From Variovorax sp. TBS-050B (GTDB lineage Bacteria; Pseudomonadota; Gammaproteobacteria; Burkholderiales; Burkholderiaceae_C), in contig NZ_JARXYR010000002.1 of NCBI RefSeq assembly GCF_029893635.1, forward strand, positions 1,153,001 through 1,217,000: a DNA stretch of 64,000 nt, read 5' to 3'. This document shows positions 51,266-61,623 of this stretch, in pieces. Both the position numbers and the translations under genes were made by a program. Numbering within the stretch: position 1 is the stretch's first letter; every line of letters begins with the position of its first letter. The notes beneath the pieces are model-generated. The model worked only from the letters and a program-made list of their open reading frames with translations. It was not told the DNA's origin and ran no database searches.

Positions 51266-51640
51266 CTACTTCGCGGCCGGCGGCGCCTTGACGGGCAAGG
51301 GCGTGCCGTAGGGCTCGATGCGCAGCAGGTCGCTCTTGAACACCGCGACCTGCCGCAGCGGCGCCTGCACCAGCGCGCCGGCGGCGTCCTTCTGCGAGGC
51401 GTATTGCCAGAGCGTGAGCTGCCCCTTGGCCGCCAGCAGTTCGGCCAGGCGCTGCACGGCGGGGCCCGAACCGCTGCCGAGCTGCGCGGCTTCGACGCCG
51501 ACGACGATCTCGTCGCGCGGCGACACCAGCTTGAAGAGTTGCACGGGCGCCGCCGCCTGTGCCCGGACGGGGCGCACGACGGCGGCCAGCGGAAGGAGCG
51601 CGAGCGCGGCGAGCGCGCCGCGGCGAGGGAGGATGTTCAT
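51266..51640 (-). CDS. Hypothetical exported protein
   Basis: 124 residues with a clear signal peptide (MNILPRRGALAALALLPLAA, cleavage near VRAQA at 29). The mature ~95 residues (VQLFKLVSPRDEIVVGVEAA, then LLAAKGQLTLWQYASQKDAA) have no cysteines or membrane segments. Not recognised. Convergent with tgt (12-base gap) and divergent from the SDR gene. Confidence 0.7.
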   Translation of the reverse strand: MNILPRRGALAALALLPLAAVVRPVRAQAAAPVQLFKLVSPRDEIVVGVEAAQLGSGSGPAVQRLAELLAAKGQLTLWQYASQKDAAGALVQAPLRQVAVFKSDLLRIEPYGTPLPVKAPPAAK

Positions 51641-51705
51641 GGACCGCGAGCGTAGCCACGCGGGCGGCACTTGCCCACAGGCCGGAAGCCATACGCCGCC
51701 GGTAG

Positions 51706-53630
<1,925 letters not shown>

Positions 53631-53670
53631 TTCCTTCTTTCTCCTCGTTGTTCTTTGCGCAAGGGCGCGA

Positions 53671-54468
53671 TCACAGCTTCAGCACCACCGGCGCGGCGCC
53701 CAGCCCCGCGCGCGGCAGCCATTCGAACACCGAATCGACCGTCACGGTCTCGATGCGGTCCGAGAAGCGCTTGTCGTTCGGATGGTCGTCGAAGGCCACG
53801 TTGGCCGAGCCCACGCGGCCGCCGAGCCGCGTGAGCGGACCGAGCCGCAGCGTCGTCGGCTGGTAGCCCTTGAACTGCAGCCAGGCCTGCGCCTGCGCGC
53901 GGCTGGCGATCGTCGCGGGCTCCATGGCCGCGGCCAGCGTCTCGATGGCCCACTGGTTCGACTGCTGGTACTTCTGCCCCCAGGCGTAGCTCACGATGCT
54001 GTAGGGCGCAACGTTCATCCGCGCGATGCGCGCCGCGGGCTCGCGCAGCGCGGCCAGCAGCTGCGCCTGCACCTGCGGCGCGGGCACCGACCAGGCGGCC
54101 TCGTAGCGCCACGGATCGTCGAGAAAGAACTCGCCGAGCCCCTGGCGGTAGAGCGCGGCCACGGCCGTGCCGCACTGGTTGAGCTTGTGCACCACGCGCC
54201 ACGGGCCTTCGTCGGTCTTGTAGGCGATGCCCATGTGCGAATAGCGCAGGCCGTACTTGCCGAGGTCCTGCCCGGCGCGCGCCAGCAGCACCACGCGGGC
54301 GCCGCTGGCGTCGAGCCGCTCGGCGGTGCGCTGGGCCAGCTGCATGCCCTGCACGATGGACGCCGCGGTCGGCCTGGCCTCCTGGCACGAGCGGCCGGCC
54401 TGTGCCTGCAGCGGCAGGGCCGCCACGAGCGTGAGCGCAAGCAGCGCGCGAAGCAGCAGCGGCTTCAT
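53671..54468 (-). CDS. DUF2145 family exported protein
   Basis: 265 residues. Signal peptide about 1-24 (MKPLLLRALLALTLVAALPL, ending AQA). The mature part fits the DUF2145 pattern: LSGLRYSHMG-like KYGLRYSHMGIAYKTDEGPW, VHKLNQCG, FFLDDPWRYEA and PYSIVSYAWGQKYQQSNQW. It resembles papain-like NlpC/P60-type folds, but an enzymatic role is unproven. The start overlaps the stop of the next upstream gene by four bases. Confidence 0.78.
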   Translation of the reverse strand: MKPLLLRALLALTLVAALPLQAQAGRSCQEARPTAASIVQGMQLAQRTAERLDASGARVVLLARAGQDLGKYGLRYSHMGIAYKTDEGPWRVVHKLNQCGTAVAALYRQGLGEFFLDDPWRYEAAWSVPAPQVQAQLLAALREPAARIARMNVAPYSIVSYAWGQKYQQSNQWAIETLAAAMEPATIASRAQAQAWLQFKGYQPTTLRLGPLTRLGGRVGSANVAFDDHPNDKRFSDRIETVTVDSVFEWLPRAGLGAAPVVLKL

Positions 54469-54932
54469 GACAGCTTCTCGTTGTAGAGCAGCGCCCGGCC
54501 GATGGCGTTGGGCACGAAGGCCAGCACCTCGCCCGCGGCCGACAGCACGACGCCGGTGCCGATCACGCTCACGAGCACGCTGGTGCCCACGGCCGCCGAG
54601 AGACCGTTGGCCGCGCGGCCGGCCACCTTGACGCTGGCGCGCGCGCCGTCCGAGGCGCGCTCGAGCAGGTACACCGTGCCGTCGGCCACGGCTTCCACGG
54701 CCACCACCGTCAGCACCGAGCCGCCGACCGAGAGCGCCGCCGGCAGCGCGACCACCGCGGTGGCGGACGCACCCACCGCCGACGCGGCGCCCACCACCGA
54801 GGCCACCGGCAGCAGCGAGAGTCCGGCCGATGCCTCGGAGGCCCCGTCGTGGGCCTGCGCCTGCAAGGGAAGCGTGGCGGCCGCGAGCACGGTGCAGGCA
54901 GCGGCCAGAAGAGAAACCATCGACTTTTTCAT
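54465..54932 (-). CDS. Hypothetical exported or membrane-associated Ala/Val-rich protein
   Basis: 155 residues with AAGGAAAG before the ATG at 54932. Signal peptide about 1-26 (MKKSMVSLLAAACTVLAAAT, ending AQA). The mature region is rich in Ala, Val and Ser with two or three possible membrane-interacting stretches (SVVGAASAVGASATAVVALP, VSVIGTGVVLSAAGEVLAF). Not recognised. Coupled by ATGA overlap to the DUF2145 gene, so the two products probably act together. Confidence 0.7.
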   Translation of the reverse strand: MKKSMVSLLAAACTVLAAATLPLQAQAHDGASEASAGLSLLPVASVVGAASAVGASATAVVALPAALSVGGSVLTVVAVEAVADGTVYLLERASDGARASVKVAGRAANGLSAAVGTSVLVSVIGTGVVLSAAGEVLAFVPNAIGRALLYNEKLS

Positions 54933-54979
54933 CGCGATCTTTCCTTTGGGAAGACGAAATTGAAGTGGGAGCGGCGCGC

Positions 54980-55483
54980 TCATTCGCCCGTGCCGGCGGC
55001 GGCTTCCTGGCGTGCGGCGCGGCGGCCCTGCAGGCGTGCCTCGGCCAGGTCGGCCTCGTGCCGGTCGCGCAGCGTCTTGGCGAGCGTGAAGGCCGAACTG
55101 ATGAGGAACAGCCAGCTCACGCCGAGGAAGGCCTTGTAGGCTTCGTTGATCTCCATCCGCACCAGGCCCCAGCCGGTGAGGCCCATGGCGGTGAAGAAGC
55201 TGCCCCAGACGACCAGACGCCACATCGGCACGTCGCGGCCGGTGGCGGCGCCGCCGGCCTGCACCTGCTGGTTGTCACGCACGAACTTCGCGAGCATGAA
55301 GGCGGTGCTGAGGCAGAACACGTAGCCCATCACCATGAACGCACGGTCCAGCGCCTCGCCCGGCAGCCAGGCGAGGCCGGTGGCGCAAAGGAAGACGGCG
55401 ATCGCGAACGAGGTCCAGACCTGGAGCTGCCAGGCCCGCGTGTCGCGCTGGATCGAAACGGTGGTGGAAGGGAAGGGTTGCAT
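54980..55483 (-). CDS. YiaA/YiaB family inner membrane protein
   Basis: 167 residues from the ATG at 55483. It has two repeats of a two-helix YiaAB unit: TSFAIAVFLCATGLAWLPGE with MVMGYVFCLSTAFMLAKFVR, then SFFTAMGLTGWGLVRM with KAFLGVSWLFLISSAFTLAK. Four membrane helices and a charged C-terminal tail. Function unknown. First gene of the minus-strand trio ending in DUF2145. A GTATC palindrome lies about 100 bases upstream. Confidence 0.82.
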   Translation of the reverse strand: MQPFPSTTVSIQRDTRAWQLQVWTSFAIAVFLCATGLAWLPGEALDRAFMVMGYVFCLSTAFMLAKFVRDNQQVQAGGAATGRDVPMWRLVVWGSFFTAMGLTGWGLVRMEINEAYKAFLGVSWLFLISSAFTLAKTLRDRHEADLAEARLQGRRAARQEAAAGTGE

Positions 55484-55580
55484 GAAGGCCTCGCGGCGTA
55501 GTGAAGGTGAGCGAATGATGGTTCGCTCGCCCATCGCGGGGCTCGGATTCTTCGACCAGTTCCGGCTTCAGGCGCCGGAG

Positions 55581-55597
55581 GTATCGCAAAGCGATAC
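55581..55597. promoter_or_regulatory. GTATCGC palindrome upstream of yiaA-like gene
   Basis: Perfect seven-base arms GTATCGC-AAA-GCGATAC located four bases behind the MFS-acyltransferase stop and about 100 bases upstream of the YiaAB start. It shares the GTATC/GATAC half-site with the palindrome at 58545-58563. It could equally be a small 3' stem-loop of the upstream gene, but no T-tract follows. Confidence 0.45.
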
Positions 55598-55600
55598 TTT

Positions 55601-57562
55601 TCAGCCGGCGCTGAACAGGCCGCTCACGCGCCGCTGCAGCGCCTCCGGCTGCACCTCGACCGGCGGCACGGCGTGGCCGACGTGCAGGCCCACGCGGCTG
55701 AAGAAGCCGCGGCGGAAGGGCTTGGCCATGGCCACGTTCTGGCCGCCGCGCAGTTCGATGCGGCTGAAGTACGAGCCCCAGAGGTTGGTCAGCGCCATCG
55801 GGATCACCGGCGGCTCCAAGCCTTCGGCGCGCGCGCTCTCGACGATCTTCACCACGCCGCCCTTGAAGGGCTGCAGCTGGCCGTCGCGCGTGATCGCACC
55901 CTCGGGGAAGATCGCGAGCAGGTCGCCCTCGCGCAGCACGGCCAGCGCCCTCGCGAAGGCCGCCTCGTAGGCCGCCGGGTCTTCCTTCTGCGGCGCGATC
56001 GGGATCGCCTTGGCGAGCTTGAACAGCCAGCCGAGCACCGGCACCTTGAAGATCCGGTGGTCCATGATGAAGCGGATCGGCCGCGGGCTCGCGGCCATCA
56101 GCAGGATCGCGTCGATGAAGCTCACGTGGTTGCACACCAGCACCGCGGCGCCCTCGGTCGGGATGTGCTCCTCGCCCTTGATCTCGAAGCGGTAGACGAA
56201 GTGCGACAGCACCCAGGCGACGAAGCGCAGCAGGTACTCGGGCACCAGCATGAAGATGTAGAACGCGACCACCGCGTTGGCGATGCCGGTGAACAGGAAG
56301 ATCTGCGGGATCGTGAAGCCCGCGCCGAGCAGCGCACCCGCGATCACGGAGCTGCCGATCATGAAGAGCGCATTGAGGATGTTGTTGGCCGCGATGATGC
56401 GCGCGCGGTGCGTGGGCTGGCTGCGCAGCTGGATCAGCGCGTACATCGGCACGCTGTAGAGGCCCGCGAACAGCGACAGCAGCGCCAGGTCGGCCATCAC
56501 GCGCCAGTGGGCCGACTGGCCGAGGAAGGCGGCGAGTCCCGTGCCCGCGGCGGGCGGCAGCGCGCGCGAGGCGAAGTACAGGTCGATCGCGAACACGCTC
56601 ATGCCGATCGCCCCGAGCGGCACGAGGCCGATCTCCACCTGGCGCCGGCTCAGCGTCTCGCACAGCAGCGAACCTATGCCGATGCCGACCGAGAACACCA
56701 CCAGCAGCAGCGAGGCCACCTGTTCGTCGCCGTGCAGCACCTCCTTCGCGAAGCTCGGGAACTGGCTCAGGAACACGGCGCCGAAGAACCACATCCACGA
56801 GATGCCGAGCAGCGAGCGGAACACCACGATGTTGCCGTGCGCGAGCTTGAGGTTGCGCCAGGTCTCGCTGAACGGGTTCCAGTTGATGACCAGCCCCGGA
56901 TCGGTGGCGGGTGCGGGCGGAATCGCCTGCGCCGTGGCGCGCCCGACCAGCGCCAGCAGCACGCAGGCGGCCCCCACGGTGGTGTGGCCGATCTGCGGCA
57001 GCGCCACCAGCAGCCCGCCCGCGACCTGGCCGAGCAGGATCGCGACGAAAGTTCCCATCTCGACCATGCCGTTGCCGCCCGTGAGTTCGCGCGCATCGAG
57101 CACCTGCGGCAGGTAGGCGAACTTGACCGGACCGAAGAGCGTGGAATGCAGGCCCATGAGGAACACGCAGCCCAGCAGCACCACCGCGTCGGCGCGCACG
57201 AAGCCCCAGGCGGCGATCAGCATGATCGCGATCTCGAGGTTCTTGACGAAGCGGATCATCCGCGTCTTGTCGAACTTGTCGGTGAGCTGCCCCGCGGTGG
57301 CGGAGAACAGCAGGAACGGCAGGATGAACAGCGCACCGATCGCGAGGCCCGCCATCGCGGGCGGCATCCAGCCGAGCTGCAGCTGGTAGGTCACCATCAC
57401 GGTGAACGCGAACTTGAACAGGTTGTCGTTCGCCGCGCCCGCGAACTGGGTCCAGAAGAAGGGCGCGAAGCGCCGCTGCCGCAGAAGCGCGAACTGGTTG
57501 GCATGGGCGTTCGCATCGGGGGCCGCGGGCGTGGTGGCGGCGGCAGCAGCGGGATCGGTCAT
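55601..57562 (-). CDS. MFS transporter fused to 1-acyl-glycerol-3-phosphate acyltransferase
   Basis: 653 residues; GAGGAGAAAC precedes the ATG at 57562. Residues about 30-430 form a twelve-helix MFS domain similar to LplT (FFWTQFAGAANDNLFKFAFT). Residues about 445-640 form a PlsC domain with the HxxxxD motif in CNHVSFIDAILLMAASP and FPEGAITRDG. In E. coli the lysophospholipid flippase LplT and acyltransferase Aas are separate but coupled. The fusion suggests flip-and-reacylate repair of phospholipids. It follows the CREST gene after 14 bases on the same strand. Confidence 0.88.
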   Translation of the reverse strand: MTDPAAAAATTPAAPDANAHANQFALLRQRRFAPFFWTQFAGAANDNLFKFAFTVMVTYQLQLGWMPPAMAGLAIGALFILPFLLFSATAGQLTDKFDKTRMIRFVKNLEIAIMLIAAWGFVRADAVVLLGCVFLMGLHSTLFGPVKFAYLPQVLDARELTGGNGMVEMGTFVAILLGQVAGGLLVALPQIGHTTVGAACVLLALVGRATAQAIPPAPATDPGLVINWNPFSETWRNLKLAHGNIVVFRSLLGISWMWFFGAVFLSQFPSFAKEVLHGDEQVASLLLVVFSVGIGIGSLLCETLSRRQVEIGLVPLGAIGMSVFAIDLYFASRALPPAAGTGLAAFLGQSAHWRVMADLALLSLFAGLYSVPMYALIQLRSQPTHRARIIAANNILNALFMIGSSVIAGALLGAGFTIPQIFLFTGIANAVVAFYIFMLVPEYLLRFVAWVLSHFVYRFEIKGEEHIPTEGAAVLVCNHVSFIDAILLMAASPRPIRFIMDHRIFKVPVLGWLFKLAKAIPIAPQKEDPAAYEAAFARALAVLREGDLLAIFPEGAITRDGQLQPFKGGVVKIVESARAEGLEPPVIPMALTNLWGSYFSRIELRGGQNVAMAKPFRRGFFSRVGLHVGHAVPPVEVQPEALQRRVSGLFSAG

Positions 57563-57576
57563 TCGACGGTTTCTCC

Positions 57577-58434
57577 TCATGCCGCTACGGCGGCTGGGTC
57601 GGGATTGTGCCGCAGCAGCTTCGCCTGCCAGTCCTTCTCGAGCGAACGCAGCGCGAAGAGCACCGGCAGGCCCGCGAGCGACGCCGTCAGGTGCTTGAGC
57701 GTGTGGCCCGACACCAGCTGCCCGGTGGCCTCGTAGATGGCGTGGTCGCCGAGCTCGAAGGCCTTGGCCAGCACGTAGAACACCACCACCCAGCCCAGCC
57801 GCAGCCCGACCGCATGCGGCATCGGCCGGGCCAGCGCGAGCGTGAGCACCAGCGCCATGCCGCCGAACTGCACCACGGCCCAGGGCAGCACGTTGCCGCT
57901 TTCGTGGAACACCTCGGCCGAGAGCAGCCCCGCCATCAGCACGAACCAGGCCGCGGGCCAGCCGGCGCGCTGGCTCACGCGTTCGCAGACCGCGACGCCG
58001 ATCAGCCCCGCGAAGGCCACCGCCATGCCGGCGCGGTCGGCCGCAAGCCGGGGCGCATCGGGCACCAGGTGGTAGAAGGCCGAGCCCGCGGCGGTGGCGA
58101 TCAGGCCGGCGAAGAACAGCCAGGCGCAGTCGAGCGTGTTGTCCGGCGGGTCGTTGGCGGGCGGCGCGAGCGGGAATTCGGCCAGCGCCTGCTGGTGCGC
58201 GCGGTCGATGCGGTTGAGCCGGTACAGGCCCCAGCCGCCGATCAGCAGGAAGGGCAGGTTGCTCAGCACGTCCATGGCGTTGGGCAGCCCGTGCCAGCTG
58301 CGGTCGTCGGCGAACACCGAGGCGATCGCCACCTGCGAGGCAGGCAGTTCCGGCCCGAACAGGGCCACGAGCGCGAGCAGCGCGAAGGTGAAGAGCAGGC
58401 GGCGCTCGCGGCGGCTGAGGGTGGGCAGGAGCAT
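57577..58434 (-). CDS. CREST-superfamily (alkaline ceramidase-like) multi-pass membrane protein
   Basis: 285 residues from the ATG at 58434, about seven membrane helices. The metal-site pattern of the CREST superfamily is visible: S118xxxH122 (GSAFYHLVPD), D133 (AADRAGMAV) and H244xxxH248 (SGHTLKHLTAS). This set is used by alkaline ceramidases and PAQR receptors to hold zinc for amide hydrolysis. The substrate in bacteria is unknown. Adjacent to the MFS-acyltransferase fusion, which supports a lipid role. Confidence 0.72.
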   Translation of the reverse strand: MLLPTLSRRERRLLFTFALLALVALFGPELPASQVAIASVFADDRSWHGLPNAMDVLSNLPFLLIGGWGLYRLNRIDRAHQQALAEFPLAPPANDPPDNTLDCAWLFFAGLIATAAGSAFYHLVPDAPRLAADRAGMAVAFAGLIGVAVCERVSQRAGWPAAWFVLMAGLLSAEVFHESGNVLPWAVVQFGGMALVLTLALARPMPHAVGLRLGWVVVFYVLAKAFELGDHAIYEATGQLVSGHTLKHLTASLAGLPVLFALRSLEKDWQAKLLRHNPDPAAVAA

Positions 58435-58544
58435 GGCGGGCCTCGTGGGTGACGGTGGTGGTGGGTGGTGCGCGCCGCGGAATCTAGTTGCCAGTGCGTC
58501 CAGCGGCATCGAGAATCGATACGAGACACGCATTCACACCCTTC

Positions 58545-58563
58545 GGTATCTTTTTTCGATACC
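58545..58563. promoter_or_regulatory. GGTATC palindrome before the XRE regulator
   Basis: Perfect six-base arms GGTATC and GATACC with seven bases between, ending 22 bases before the regulator start codon. Another CGATAC half-site occurs at 58517-58522. Placed in the divergent gap, it can serve both the regulator and the CREST operon. Confidence 0.5.
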
Positions 58564-58585
58564 TCCATCCCTTCCCTCTTCACCC

Positions 58586-59320
58586 ATGAGCACCACCGTC
58601 GACCTCGTCCAGGCCCTGAAGAACGAACTCAAGAGCGCGCGCATGACCTACGCCGACCTGGCGCGCTCGCTCGACATGGCGGAATCCAGTGTCAAGCGGA
58701 TGCTGGCCAAGAGCGACATGCCGCTGTCGCGGGTCGATGCGATCTGCCGTGCGCTGAAGATCGATTTCGCCGAGCTCGCGCGCCGCGTGGCCGACGCCCA
58801 GCCGCTGCTGAAGGAACTCACCCACGAGCAGGAACGCGCGGTCGTCAAGGACAAGAAGCTGCTGCTGGTGGCGATCAGCGTGCTGAGCCAGTGGACCCTG
58901 GAGCAGATCGTGGCGGCCTACCGGATCAGCGAGGCCGAGTGCATCGGCTTCTTCGCGCAGCTCGACCGCATCGGCATCATCGAGCTGCGGCCGCTCAACC
59001 GCTACCGGCTCAAGCTCGCCAAGACCTTCCGCTGGCGGCCGCACGGCCCGGTGATGGATTTCTTCCGCGAGAACGTGGTGCTCGACTACTACCGCGGCGG
59101 TTTCGACGGCCCGGCCGAGGGGCTGCTGCTGGTGCACGGCTCCATCAGCCGCTCGCTCGCGCCGGCCTTCCTCGAGCGGCTGCAGCGCGTGGCGCAGGAC
59201 TTCGCGCAGCAGCACCAGACCGACCAGAAGCTGTCACCCAGCGACCGCGAGGGCTACACGCTGCTGCTCGGGATGCGCAACTGGGAATTCGAAGCCTTCA
59301 CCCGGCTGCGGCGGAGCTGA
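58586..59320 (+). CDS. XRE-family helix-turn-helix regulator
   Basis: 244 residues. The HTH covers about residues 18-62 (MTYADLARSLDMAESSVKRM, then SRVDAICRALKIDFAELAR). The rest is a winged-helix-like and alpha-rich region without a known ligand domain (about 80-244). Divergent from the CREST/MFS-acyltransferase genes with 151 bases between starts, and palindromes with GTATC half-sites stand before it. It probably controls its own gene and that operon. Confidence 0.82.
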   Translation: MSTTVDLVQALKNELKSARMTYADLARSLDMAESSVKRMLAKSDMPLSRVDAICRALKIDFAELARRVADAQPLLKELTHEQERAVVKDKKLLLVAISVLSQWTLEQIVAAYRISEAECIGFFAQLDRIGIIELRPLNRYRLKLAKTFRWRPHGPVMDFFRENVVLDYYRGGFDGPAEGLLLVHGSISRSLAPAFLERLQRVAQDFAQQHQTDQKLSPSDREGYTLLLGMRNWEFEAFTRLRRS

Positions 59321-59324
59321 GAGG

Positions 59325-59458
59325 GGCCGGGTTCGGACAGCCGGACGCAGAGGGCGCGAAGGTTTCGCGAAGGACGCGAAAGAACAGCCAGTTTTTTGGG
59401 CTTCTTTCGCGGTTTCTGCGCTGCTTTTGCGACTTCTGCGTTCGGCTGTCCGGCCCCG
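59325..59458. repeat. Long palindromic interspersed repeat, copy C
   Basis: CGGACAGCCGGACGCAGAG at the left pairs with CTTCTGCGTTCGGCTGTCCG at the right with few mismatches, and the inner CGCGAAAGAA pairs with TTCTTTCGCG. It fills the gap between two convergent genes. The left half is nearly identical to copy B, and the outer arms match copy A. Confidence 0.82.
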
Positions 59459-59465
59459 CTCCCGC

Positions 59466-60290
59466 TCAGGCCTTTGCAGACTCCAGCGTGTCGCGCATCG
59501 CGCGCGCGGCAGCCTTGGCGGCCTCGGCGAAATCGTCGCCCGACGAGGCGTAGATGATCGCGCGCGAGGAGTTCACGATGATCGGCGCCTCGGGGCGCCA
59601 GCCGGCGCGCACGGTGGCGACGGCATCGCCGCCCTGGGCGCCGACGCCGGGGATCAGCAGCGGCACGGTGGGCGCGAGTTCGCGCACGCGCTCGATCTCG
59701 GCGGGGTAGGTCGCGCCCACCACGAGGCCGAGCTGGCCGTTGAGGTTCCACGGTCCCTGCGCGAGCCGGGCCACGTGTTCGTAGAGGAAGGGCTGGCCGT
59801 CGATGCCCGCGAGGCGCTGGCCCTGCAGGTCCGAGCCGCCGGGGTTGCTGGTGCGGCAGAGCAGGAAGGCGCCCTTGCCCTCGTGCTTGAGGTACGGCGC
59901 CACCGAGTCGAAGCCCATGAACGGCGACAGCGTCACGGCGTCGGCACCGTAGCGCTCGAAGGCCTCGATCGCGTACTGCTCGGCCGTGGAGCCGATGTCG
60001 CCGCGCTTGGCGTCGAGGATCACGGGCACATGGGGTGCGTTGCGGCGCATGTGCGCCATCAGCTGCTCGAGCTGGGCCTCGGCGCGGTGCGCCGCGAAAT
60101 AGGCGATCTGCGGCTTGAAGGCGATGACGAGGTCGGCGGTCGCGTCGACGATGCGGGCGCAGAAGTCGTAGATGCGGCCGGCGTCGCCCTTGAGTGCGCC
60201 GGGGAACTTGGCTGGCTCCGGGTCGAGCCCCACGCAGAGCATCGAACCGTTGTGTCGCTGTGCGGTGGCCAGCTGGTCTAGGAAAGTCAT
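59466..60290 (-). CDS. pyrF: Orotidine 5'-phosphate decarboxylase (type 2)
   Basis: 274 residues. The catalytic DAKRGDIGSTAEQYA motif lies near residues 92-106, with the phosphate-binding PGVGAQGGD near 220 and SSRAIIYAS near 245. The length and the FDSVAPYLKH segment identify the longer type 2 subfamily. It performs the last step of UMP synthesis. Last gene of the tsaB-rimI-UDG transcript, 11 bases behind the UDG gene. Confidence 0.95.
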   Translation of the reverse strand: MTFLDQLATAQRHNGSMLCVGLDPEPAKFPGALKGDAGRIYDFCARIVDATADLVIAFKPQIAYFAAHRAEAQLEQLMAHMRRNAPHVPVILDAKRGDIGSTAEQYAIEAFERYGADAVTLSPFMGFDSVAPYLKHEGKGAFLLCRTSNPGGSDLQGQRLAGIDGQPFLYEHVARLAQGPWNLNGQLGLVVGATYPAEIERVRELAPTVPLLIPGVGAQGGDAVATVRAGWRPEAPIIVNSSRAIIYASSGDDFAEAAKAAARAMRDTLESAKA

Positions 60291-60301
60291 GGGGTCCGAT
60301 T

Positions 60302-61084
60302 TTACGGACCGGCCTGCCACCGCTCCGCCGCGACGCAGAGATCGGCCCAGGCGCGCGCCTTGTCGGCCGGATTGCGCAGCAGGTAGGCCGGGTGGTAGGT
60401 GGCGACCACCGCGACGCCGTCGCCGGCGAGCGCGAGCGGCACCGCGCGGCCGCGCAGCTTGCCGAGCGGATCGGCGCTCTGCATCAGGCTCTGCGCGGCG
60501 AGCGGACCCATGGCGAGCACCACGCGCGGCGCGAGCGCGGCGGCATGCGCGGCGAAGGCTTCGCCCAGCGGCTGCGGGCTGCCGGGCCGTCCGGCGGCCA
60601 CGCCGCGGTGCGTGCGCATCAGGTGCACCGGCGTGGCGCCGTCGTGCAGCCGCAGCGCGCGCAGCATGTTGTCGAGCAGCTTGCCGGCATCGCCCGCGAA
60701 GGGCTCGCCATGGCGGCCGTCGGCCTCGGGGGGCATGTCGGCCACGACCAGCCAGCCGCCCTGCGCGGCGTCGGCGCCGGCCTCGGCATAGAGGCGGCGC
60801 GGCGCCTCGACGAGCACGGCAGCGCCCTGCGCGAGCGGCACGGCCGCGGGCCGCGGGGCGGGCGCCGGCGCGGCGACGGGGGCGGCCGGCGGGATGTCGG
60901 CGGCAGGCCGCTCGCGCGGCGCGGCCACCGGCGGCGCCGCGATCTCGGCGGCCGCCACCGGCGCGGGCGCCGGCGCGGCCGCAGGTGCCGGCGCCTCGGG
61001 CATCGGCCACCAGACCTTCACGCCCATCTCGTCGAGCATCGCGCGGCGCCGCGCATCGAGCTGCAGGGTCTGCACCGCATTCAT
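60302..61084 (-). CDS. Uracil-DNA glycosylase superfamily protein (divergent)
   Basis: 260 residues. An Ala/Pro-rich linker (about 30-85) follows the start MNAVQTLQLDARRRAMLDEM. The UDG fold then shows HGEPFAGDAGKLLDNML (family: QGEPFVGRAGQLLD) and the motif with the HP dipeptide (ATYHPAYLLRNP). Motif A, normally GEAPG, reads ADMPP, and the four Fe-S cysteines of family 4 enzymes are absent; only one cysteine remains. It may remove uracil weakly or have another base target. Overlaps rimI by four bases. Confidence 0.8.
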   Translation of the reverse strand: MNAVQTLQLDARRRAMLDEMGVKVWWPMPEAPAPAAAPAPAPVAAAEIAAPPVAAPRERPAADIPPAAPVAAPAPAPRPAAVPLAQGAAVLVEAPRRLYAEAGADAAQGGWLVVADMPPEADGRHGEPFAGDAGKLLDNMLRALRLHDGATPVHLMRTHRGVAAGRPGSPQPLGEAFAAHAAALAPRVVLAMGPLAAQSLMQSADPLGKLRGRAVPLALAGDGVAVVATYHPAYLLRNPADKARAWADLCVAAERWQAGP

Positions 61085-61623
61085 CGCAGCGCCCCCCAGG
61101 CCGTGCCGGATTCGTTGAGCCGCAGGCTCATGACCACGGCGTCCTCGCGCTTGCCGTCGAGCGCGGGGTAGTAGCCCTTGCGCACGCCGACGCTCCGGAA
61201 GCCGTGGCGCATGTAGATGTCGAGCGCGCGCCGGTTGCTTTCGCGCACCTCCAGCCAGAGCCACTGGGCGGCCTGGGCGCGCGACCAGCCGGTGAGCGCC
61301 TCCAGCATCAGCGGCGCCCATCCCTGGCGCTGGAAGGCCGGCGCCACGGTGATGTTGAGCAGATGCACCTCTTCCACACCCTTCATCGCCACGAAGTAGC
61401 CGATCAGCGTCTCGCCGAAGCCGGTGACGGGCGTGGCCAGGCCCGGCGCGACCGCGGGCGCGAGCAGGCACTGGCAGTGGTAGCCGACGGCCATCGAGTC
61501 GATGAAGTTGGCGCGCGTCCACGGATGGCTGTAGGCGGTCTGCTCGACCGCGCAGACGGCATCGAGCCGCTCGACGGTGAGCGGCTCCAGGCGGGCCTCG
61601 ACGGATTGAAGAACGGCGCTCAT
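61081..61623 (-). CDS. rimI: Ribosomal protein S18-alanine N-acetyltransferase
   Basis: 180 residues of the GNAT fold. The acetyl-CoA loop is APAFQRQGWAPLMLEAL (about 95-111), preceded by the LLNITV strand, and followed by LEVRESNRRALDIYMRHGFR, which is the RimI signature. It acetylates the N-terminus of S18. Overlapping tsaB by four bases, as the tsaB-rimI pair does in many bacteria. Confidence 0.92.
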   Translation of the reverse strand: MSAVLQSVEARLEPLTVERLDAVCAVEQTAYSHPWTRANFIDSMAVGYHCQCLLAPAVAPGLATPVTGFGETLIGYFVAMKGVEEVHLLNITVAPAFQRQGWAPLMLEALTGWSRAQAAQWLWLEVRESNRRALDIYMRHGFRSVGVRKGYYPALDGKREDAVVMSLRLNESGTAWGALR

